This document shows positions 33,301-39,051 of a stretch of DNA of 39,051 bases, one piece after another. The notes beneath the pieces are model-generated. The model did not search any database, was not told the DNA's origin, and saw only the letters and a list, made by a program, of their open reading frames with translations. Source of the DNA: Lachnospiraceae bacterium UBA7050 (GTDB taxonomy: Bacteria; Bacillota; Clostridia; Lachnospirales; Lachnospiraceae); assembly GCA_002493905.1 (NCBI GenBank), contig DLAJ01000004.1, forward strand, positions 1-39,051, read 5' to 3'. Position 1 is the first letter of the stretch. Each line of letters starts with the position of its first letter. The translations under genes and the position numbers were made by a program.

Positions 33301-34260
33301 CTAATAAACAAATTTCAGCAGATAGTTGCTGCCGTCTCCGATAAAGCGTTTCAGTTCTTCACGCTCCGTATTGGCGGAAAAAGTCGGGTCCATCAGGGAC
33401 CAGCTTGTACCGTCGAACTCAATGATGCCGTTGATCCAGCCTTTTTCTTCGACATATGCACTGATCCATGCGTGGTAGGCGCTTCCGGCATAGCCGACCT
33501 CAAGGCGCGCCGGAATCCCCTGGCTGCGCAGCATGCAGGTCATGACTGCCGCATAATCGAGGCAGATGCCGCGCCCGCGCGCAAGCGCCGCGTCCACATT
33601 GCAGACATAGCCGCTCTGAATGTTTTCCGCCATGTCGTAATCGTAGGCAATGGTTTTGATCACATAGTTATAGATATTTGTGATGACGTCAAGGTCCGTG
33701 TCGGCATAAAAAGCAAGATCAGCCGCTTTTTTGACCGTCTCCGACGAGGAATCGAACATACAGTATTGGTTCGGATACAGAAATGCGCCAAATTCGTTGG
33801 TGATTGCGACCTCGACCTCCTCGACCAGATTGACGGAATACTGGTTCGAGGTGATATTTTCGTAGACGCCGATCGTGTAAGTGCCGCTGCCGGCTGACAG
33901 TGGAAAATATTCCGGACCGCCGTGCATGTCGTAACTATAAGTGACGCTGTCGGGTCCTGTAATCTGCAGTTTTACTTTAGGACAGTCCCCGCTGTAGGAG
34001 GCACAAAGATAGCCTTCCCCGGTATTGGAGACATCAATGAGCGCATTGCTGCTGGAAAAAACAGTTGTTCCGGGTGCCTCCGGGACAAGACAGCGGATGG
34101 AGTTGTCGCGTGTCCCTTTGACAACGGACGGGTCAGCGGCAGGATCAATATAGCTCACCTCGTCCGCATATACCGAATGTGAACTGCTGTCATCCGGAGA
34201 ACCGCAGGCTGTAAGCAATATGAAAATCAGTAAGCAAAAAAAACAAAGTCCTTTTTTCAT
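33301..34260 (-). CDS. Transglutaminase-like lipoprotein
   Basis: A 319-residue surface lipoprotein: signal MKKGLCFFCLLIFILLTACG with the lipobox LTAC, acylated at the Cys, then a Ser/Asp linker. A beta-sandwich-like middle region is followed by a transglutaminase/protease-like domain (about 215-300). Its triad is visible: Cys in GICLDYA (about 230), His in YHAWIS (about 262) and Asp in LMDPTF (about 289). Such domains act as proteases, crosslinkers or amidases; the substrate is unknown. The start is fixed by the signal peptide, yet no Shine-Dalgarno sequence precedes it and a -10-like TATAAT ends only nine bases upstream. It begins the minus-strand pilus-like operon. Confidence 0.85.
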   Translation of the reverse strand: MKKGLCFFCLLIFILLTACGSPDDSSSHSVYADEVSYIDPAADPSVVKGTRDNSIRCLVPEAPGTTVFSSSNALIDVSNTGEGYLCASYSGDCPKVKLQITGPDSVTYSYDMHGGPEYFPLSAGSGTYTIGVYENITSNQYSVNLVEEVEVAITNEFGAFLYPNQYCMFDSSSETVKKAADLAFYADTDLDVITNIYNYVIKTIAYDYDMAENIQSGYVCNVDAALARGRGICLDYAAVMTCMLRSQGIPARLEVGYAGSAYHAWISAYVEEKGWINGIIEFDGTSWSLMDPTFSANTEREELKRFIGDGSNYLLKFVY

Positions 34261-34269
34261 TGTAAACAA

Positions 34270-34275
34270 ATTATA
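34270..34275 (-). promoter_or_regulatory. Possible -10 element giving a near-leaderless mRNA
   Basis: Minus-strand TATAAT at 34275-34270 ends nine bases before the ATG at 34260, in a very AT-rich stretch. The -35 is unclear. With no ribosome binding site, the transcript could start within a few bases of the start codon. Confidence 0.35.
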
Positions 34276-34435
34276 TAATATATAAGGAAAAAAGAGAAGT
34301 AAAACAGGCAAACTTAACTGGGCAAAACAGAAAAAAATGAAAAAAGGGAGAATTTGTAGAACAGACGGTCTTTGAGGCGATAAAGAATGGAAGAAAATTT
34401 GCGTGTGATTTTGCATAAAAAGATGAAAGAGTGTA

Positions 34436-34464
34436 TTGACAATGAAAAACTTGGCAAGTATAAT
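34436..34464 (+). promoter_or_regulatory. Promoter of the str operon
   Basis: Consensus TTGACA (34436-34441), a 17-base spacer and TATAAT (34459-34464). The predicted start is about 65 bases before rpsL. Confidence 0.93.
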
Positions 34465-34535
34465 AATCTAGCGTGCGTAAGGATGCATTTCTTTTTGCAT
34501 GCAGAAAAAGTCTAAATCATAGGAGGTGAAACAGA

Positions 34536-34955
34536 ATGCCAACATTTAACCAGTTAGTAAGAAAAGGACGTCAGACATCCGAGAAGAAGGCGACGGCGCC
34601 TGCTTTGTTAAAGGGTTACAACTCTTTGAGAAAGAAGTCCATCAATACGGCTTCTCCGCAGAAGCGTGGTGTCTGCACCGCAGTCAAGACTGCTACGCCT
34701 AAGAAACCTAACTCCGCTCTTAGAAAGATCGCCAGAGTACGTCTCTCCAACGGTATCGAGGTAACATCCTACATTCCGGGAGAAGGCCACAATCTGCAGG
34801 AGCACTCCGTAGTGTTAATCCGCGGCGGCCGTGTCAAGGACCTGCCCGGTACCAGATACCACATTATCAGAGGTACGCTGGATACTGCAGGAGTTGCGAA
34901 CAGAAAGCAGGCTCGTTCCAAATACGGCGCTAAGAGACCGAAGGCAGGGAAATAG
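34536..34955 (+). CDS. rpsL: 30S ribosomal protein S12
   Basis: A 139-residue decoding-centre protein. It contains TATPKKPNSALRKIARVRLS and GEGHNLQEHSVVLIRGGRVKDLPG, with the Lys residues at the two streptomycin-relevant loops unchanged from the sensitive type. AGGAGGTG precedes ATG 34536. It is the first gene of rpsL-rpsG-fusA-tuf. Confidence 0.98.
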   Translation: MPTFNQLVRKGRQTSEKKATAPALLKGYNSLRKKSINTASPQKRGVCTAVKTATPKKPNSALRKIARVRLSNGIEVTSYIPGEGHNLQEHSVVLIRGGRVKDLPGTRYHIIRGTLDTAGVANRKQARSKYGAKRPKAGK

Positions 34956-35181
34956 GAGCCATTAGTACCGCAGTTTACAGACTAATTAGTGTTGGGATTC
35001 TGGAGTGAGCGATCACTGCGAATGGAATCATTTGACGAACAAGGGAATTCGTTTTTATGCTTTCTATGCGAAGATACAGAAATACCGCACGAACACATTA
35101 GGGTGCAGGCGTTTTGGAAACGCGGCATTTTGGACTTGTGAGTACCGATGAATTATTCATGATAATAAGGAGGGAAGAACC
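34956..35181 (+). other. rpsL-rpsG intergenic region with minor hairpins
   Basis: This gap of 226 bases has no gene. The palindrome ACTAATTAGT (34981-34990) and the hairpin GCGTTT-TGG-AAACGC (35109-35123) are visible. S7 is known to repress the str mRNA in Escherichia coli at this junction; no match to that site can be shown here. Confidence 0.35.
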
Positions 35182-35652
35182 GTGCCACGTAAAGGACATA
35201 TTCAAAAAAGAGACGTATTAGCCGATCCTTTATACAACAATAAGGTGGTTACGAAGCTGATCAACAATATCATGCTTGACGGCAAGAAGGGTGTTGCCCA
35301 GAAGATCGTTTACGGCGCATTCGGAAGAGTGGAGGAGAAATCCGGCAAACCGGCGCTTGACGTATTCGAGGAGGCAATGAACAACATCATGCCCATGCTG
35401 GAAGTAAAAGCAAGACGTATCGGCGGCGCAACCTATCAGGTACCGATCGAAGTCAGACCGGAAAGACGTCAGGCATTGGCATTACGCTGGCTGACCATGT
35501 TCTCACGCAAGAGAGGCGAGAAGACCATGGAGGAAAGACTGGCAAACGAGATTCTTGACGCTGCAAACAATACGGGCGCAGCTGTTAAGAGAAAAGAAGA
35601 CATGCACAAGATGGCAGAGGCAAACAAAGCTTTCGCGCACTACCGCTTTTGA
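35182..35652 (+). CDS. rpsG: 30S ribosomal protein S7
   Basis: A 156-residue primary 16S rRNA-binding protein at the E-site side. It starts with GTG (VPRKGHIQKRDVLADPLY) preceded by AAGGAGGG. Signature LEVKARRIGGATYQVPIEVRPERRQALALRWL is present. Length is normal. Confidence 0.97.
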   Translation: MPRKGHIQKRDVLADPLYNNKVVTKLINNIMLDGKKGVAQKIVYGAFGRVEEKSGKPALDVFEEAMNNIMPMLEVKARRIGGATYQVPIEVRPERRQALALRWLTMFSRKRGEKTMEERLANEILDAANNTGAAVKRKEDMHKMAEANKAFAHYRF

Positions 35653-35680
35653 CCATTATCAATTCTAGGAGGAAAAACCT

Positions 35681-37798
35681 GTGGCTGGAAGAGAATATCC
35701 ACTTGAGAGAACCAGAAATATCGGTATTATGGCGCACATCGATGCAGGTAAGACAACGCTGACAGAGCGTATCTTGTATTACACCGGTGTCAACTATAAG
35801 ATTGGTGATACTCACGAAGGCACTGCAACGATGGACTGGATGGAGCAGGAGCAGGAGAGAGGTATTACCATTACATCAGCCGCGACGACATGCCATTGGA
35901 CACTGGAAGAGAACTGCAAGCCGAAGGAAGGAGCGCTCGAGCATCGTATCAATATCATTGATACGCCGGGACACGTTGACTTTACGGTTGAGGTTGAACG
36001 TTCTCTCCGCGTTCTGGACGGCGCTGTCGGTGTCTTCTGTGCAAAGGGCGGTGTTGAGCCCCAGTCGGAGAACGTATGGCGTCAGGCCGATACCTATAAC
36101 GTACCGAGAATGGCATTCATCAATAAGATGGACATTTTAGGCGCTAATTTTTATGGCGCTGTGGAGCAGATCAAGACAAGACTTGGAAAGAATCCGGTCA
36201 TCCTGCAGCTCCCGATCGGAAAAGAAGATGAGTTCAAGGGAATCATCGACTTGTTCGAGATGAAGGCATATATCTACAATGACGAGAAGGGTGACAACAT
36301 TTCCATCGTTGACATTCCGGACGACATGAAAGATGATGCTGAGTTATATCATACTGAATTAGTAGAAAAGATTTGTGAGTTAGACGACGATCTGATGATG
36401 GAGTATCTGGAAGGCAATGAGCCGGATGTTGCAGCGTTAAAAGCGGCGCTGCGAAAGGGAACTTGTGAGTGTACCGCAATTCCGGTATGCTGCGGTTCCG
36501 CATACCGCAACAAAGGCGTGCAGAAGCTTTTGGATGCAATTTTGGAGTATATGCCTGCTCCTACGGATATTCCTGCTATCAAGGGCGTTGATCTGGACGG
36601 AAACGAAATCGAAAGACATTCTTCCGATGAGGAGCCGTTTTCTGCACTTGCATTTAAGATCATGGCAGATCCGTTTGTCGGAAAGCTGGCGTTCTTCCGT
36701 GTATATTCCGGTACATTGAATGCCGGTTCCTATGTCTTAAATGCGACGAAGGATAAAAAAGAGCGTGTCGGACGTATTTTACAGATGCACGCAAACAAGA
36801 GACAGGAGCTGGATAAGGTTTATTCGGGCGATATTGCCGCAGCCGTAGGCTTTAAGTTTACGACGACCGGTGATACGATCTGTGATGAGCAGCACCCGGT
36901 TATCCTTGAGTCCATGGAGTTCCCTGAGCCGGTTATTGAGCTCGCAATTGAGCCGAAGACCAAAGATGCACAGGGCAAGATGGGCGAGGCGCTTGCAAAG
37001 CTTGCTGAGGAGGACCCGACGTTCCGTGCACATACGGATTCCGAGACCGGTCAGACGATCATTGCAGGTATGGGCGAGCTTCACCTTGAGATCATTGTAG
37101 ACCGTCTGCTTCGCGAATTTAAGGTTGAGGCAAATGTCGGCGCACCTCAGGTTGCTTATAAGGAGACGTTTACAAAGCCTGTCGATCAGGAATACAAGTA
37201 TGCAAAGCAGTCCGGCGGACGTGGTCAGTACGGACACTGTAAAGTCAAATTTGAGCCGATGGACCCGAACGGAGAGCAGACGTTTAAGTATGAGTCTTCC
37301 GTAGTCGGCGGCGCAATTCCGAAAGAGTATATTCCTGCAATCGGAGAAGGTATTGAGGAAGCAGCGCAGGCAGGCGTGCTCGGAGGATTCCCGGTTCTGG
37401 GTGTTTCCGCAAATGTATACGACGGTTCCTATCACGAGGTCGATTCGTCCGAAATGGCATTCCATATTGCCGGTTCTATGGCATTTAAGGAAGCGATGAA
37501 AAAAGCGAACCCGGTATTGCTTGAGCCGATCATGAAGGTCGAAGTCACGATGCCTGAGGAGTATATGGGCGATGTCATCGGTGATATTAATGCAAGGCGC
37601 GGACGTATCGAAGGAATGGATGATATCGGCGGCGGCAAGATGGTAAAGGCATATGTGCCGCTTGCAGAGATGTTCGGATATTCCACAGACCTTCGTTCCA
37701 AGACACAGGGCCGCGGTAACTACTCGATGTTCTTTGAAAAATATGAGCAGGTGCCGAAGAATGTACAGGAGAAGGTCTTAGCTGATAAGGCAAAATAA
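35681..37798 (+). CDS. fusA: Elongation factor G
   Basis: A 705-residue translational GTPase driving translocation. G motifs: AHIDAGKTT (G1), DTPGH (G3) and NKMD (G4). Full domain set to the C-terminal GDVIGDINARRGRIEGMDD and YSTDLRSKTQGRGNYSM. GTG start at 35681, preceded by AGGAGGAA. It begins 28 bases after rpsG. Confidence 0.98.
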   Translation: MAGREYPLERTRNIGIMAHIDAGKTTLTERILYYTGVNYKIGDTHEGTATMDWMEQEQERGITITSAATTCHWTLEENCKPKEGALEHRINIIDTPGHVDFTVEVERSLRVLDGAVGVFCAKGGVEPQSENVWRQADTYNVPRMAFINKMDILGANFYGAVEQIKTRLGKNPVILQLPIGKEDEFKGIIDLFEMKAYIYNDEKGDNISIVDIPDDMKDDAELYHTELVEKICELDDDLMMEYLEGNEPDVAALKAALRKGTCECTAIPVCCGSAYRNKGVQKLLDAILEYMPAPTDIPAIKGVDLDGNEIERHSSDEEPFSALAFKIMADPFVGKLAFFRVYSGTLNAGSYVLNATKDKKERVGRILQMHANKRQELDKVYSGDIAAAVGFKFTTTGDTICDEQHPVILESMEFPEPVIELAIEPKTKDAQGKMGEALAKLAEEDPTFRAHTDSETGQTIIAGMGELHLEIIVDRLLREFKVEANVGAPQVAYKETFTKPVDQEYKYAKQSGGRGQYGHCKVKFEPMDPNGEQTFKYESSVVGGAIPKEYIPAIGEGIEEAAQAGVLGGFPVLGVSANVYDGSYHEVDSSEMAFHIAGSMAFKEAMKKANPVLLEPIMKVEVTMPEEYMGDVIGDINARRGRIEGMDDIGGGKMVKAYVPLAEMFGYSTDLRSKTQGRGNYSMFFEKYEQVPKNVQEKVLADKAK

Positions 37799-37801
37799 TG
37801 C

Positions 37802-37830
37802 TTGAAAATCTAAGGGTTATTTAATATAAT
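37802..37830 (+). promoter_or_regulatory. Promoter of tuf
   Basis: TTGAAA (37802-37807), a 17-base spacer and a perfect TATAAT (37825-37830) lie directly after the fusA stop. An extra promoter for tuf would fit its high expression. Confidence 0.72.
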
Positions 37831-37894
37831 CATAGATAGTGAGTAAAAGAACCAAGTAACGTGAACAACCAATTTGTTAAGGAGGACTTTAGAA

Positions 37895-39051
37895 ATGGCT
37901 AAAGCTAAATTTGAAAGAACCAAACCCCATTGTAATATTGGTACCATCGGTCACGTAGACCATGGTAAAACCACTCTTACAGCGGCAATTACCAAAGTAC
38001 TTTCTGAGAGAGTAGCTGGTAACGTTGCAACGGATTTCGAGAATATCGATAAGGCTCCCGAAGAGAGAGAGCGTGGTATCACGATTTCCACCGCACACGT
38101 TGAGTATGAGACAGAGAAGAGACATTATGCGCACGTTGACTGCCCGGGACATGCCGACTATGTTAAGAACATGATCACCGGAGCTGCTCAGATGGACGGC
38201 GCTATCCTTGTTGTTGCTGCAACCGATGGTGTTATGGCACAGACCAAGGAGCATATCCTTCTTTCCCGTCAGGTAGGCGTACCTTATATCGTTGTTTTCT
38301 TAAACAAGTGCGATATGGTAGATGACGAGGAACTGATCGAGCTGGTTGAGATGGAAGTAACCGAGCAGCTTGAGGAGTATGGCTTCACAGACTGCCCGAT
38401 CATCAAGGGTTCCGCGTTAAAGGCTCTTGAGGACCCGAAGGGTGAGTGGGGCGACAAGATTATGGAGCTCATGAGCACGATCGACGAGTATATTCCTGAT
38501 CCGAAGCGTGACAATGACAAGCCGTTCCTGATGCCTGTCGAGGACGTATTTACGATCACCGGCCGTGGTACGGTTGCAACCGGTAGAGTAGAGCGTGGTA
38601 CGCTGAAGCTGAACGAGGAAGTTGAGATCATCGGTATCAAGGAAGACACCAAGAAGACCGTTGTAACGGGTATCGAGATGTTCCGTAAGATGCTTGATCT
38701 TGCTGAGGCTGGTGATAACATCGGTGCGCTGCTTCGTGGTATCAACAGAACGGATATTGAGAGAGGACAGGTACTTGCTCATCCGGGTACCGTTACCTGC
38801 CATCACAAATTTACCGCTCAGGTATACGTTCTGACAAAGGATGAGGGCGGCCGTCATACACCGTTCTTCAACAACTATCGTCCGCAGTTCTATTTCAGAA
38901 CGACCGACGTTACCGGTGTCTGCGAGCTTCCTGCAGGTACAGAGATGTGCATGCCTGGCGATAACATCGAGATGACGATCGATCTGATCCATCCGGTAGC
39001 TATGGAGCAGGGTCTTACGTTCGCGATCCGTGAGGGTGGACGTACAGTAGG
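37895..39051 (+). CDS. tuf: Elongation factor Tu (3' end outside the window)
   Basis: GTPase delivering aminoacyl-tRNA to the ribosome. Starts MAKAKFERTKPHCNIGTIGH with GHVDHGKTT (G1), DCPGH (G3) and NKCD (G4), then domain II and III motifs (FTITGRGTVATGRVERG; the last visible part reads FAIREGG). AAGGAGGA precedes ATG 37895. 385 complete codons lie in the window; EF-Tu normally has about 397, so only the last dozen or so residues are missing. Confidence 0.97.
   Translation, partial: MAKAKFERTKPHCNIGTIGHVDHGKTTLTAAITKVLSERVAGNVATDFENIDKAPEERERGITISTAHVEYETEKRHYAHVDCPGHADYVKNMITGAAQMDGAILVVAATDGVMAQTKEHILLSRQVGVPYIVVFLNKCDMVDDEELIELVEMEVTEQLEEYGFTDCPIIKGSALKALEDPKGEWGDKIMELMSTIDEYIPDPKRDNDKPFLMPVEDVFTITGRGTVATGRVERGTLKLNEEVEIIGIKEDTKKTVVTGIEMFRKMLDLAEAGDNIGALLRGINRTDIERGQVLAHPGTVTCHHKFTAQVYVLTKDEGGRHTPFFNNYRPQFYFRTTDVTGVCELPAGTEMCMPGDNIEMTIDLIHPVAMEQGLTFAIREGGRTV

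Overview
The window looks like chromosomal DNA of a motile, low-to-mid GC Firmicute of class Clostridia, most probably Lachnospiraceae. The grounds are strong AGGAGG-type ribosome binding sites, sigma-A-like promoters, a CdaR/PucR-type regulator next to ftsEX, a YjfB-family motility protein, a DUF115/MAF-type protein, sigma-D-like promoters and the rpmG-secE-nusG-rplKAJL-rpoBC-rpsLG-fusA-tuf order. The genus cannot be fixed from the sequence alone. No rRNA, CRISPR array, intact insertion sequence or prophage was seen.

Layout. Bases 1-3144: a tRNA-Gln(CUG) unit with its own promoter and terminator, then an acyl-ACP thioesterase, the S1-domain protein CvfB and a CPBP membrane protease. Bases 3145-4858: terminator-like hairpins, a small motility protein on the minus strand and a CdaR-like regulator. 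Bases 4969-9852: a cell-wall/division block of ftsE (with an unusual repeat-rich N-terminal extension), ftsX, a coiled-coil M23 peptidase and an S41 C-terminal processing protease. Bases 9942-16283: a glycan/motility-flavoured accessory block of UDP-galactopyranose mutase, a MAF/DUF115 protein, a cytidylyltransferase-HAD fusion and a large TerD-like protein. A candidate structured RNA and a bidirectional terminator follow. Bases 16519-17823 (minus): a FliD-like protein behind a good sigma-D promoter.

Bases 18154-29749 hold the transcription/translation core: rpmG, secE, nusG, rplK, rplA, rplJ, rplL, rpoB, rpoC. Its leaders are informative: an L1-site mimic before rplK, an L10 leader with attenuator before rplJ, and an attenuator plus promoter plus very long hairpin before rpoB. 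The str operon (rpsL, rpsG, fusA, tuf; 34536 to the right edge) is separated from rpoC by about 4.5 kb of inverted genes. These encode a transglutaminase-like lipoprotein, a GspF/PilC platform protein and four small one-membrane-segment proteins, at least one a convincing pseudopilin. This looks like a partial type II secretion/type IV pilus-like system with no ATPase or prepilin peptidase in the window.

The most unusual feature is the number of short tandem repeats at gene ends: 36 bp inside ftsE, 39 bp after ftsX, 37 bp after glf, 28 bp at the 3' end of a pilus-locus gene and about 30 bp in the rpoC tail. There are also recurrent hairpin modules with three-base loops between genes. Functions are read from motifs by eye; no database search was run.
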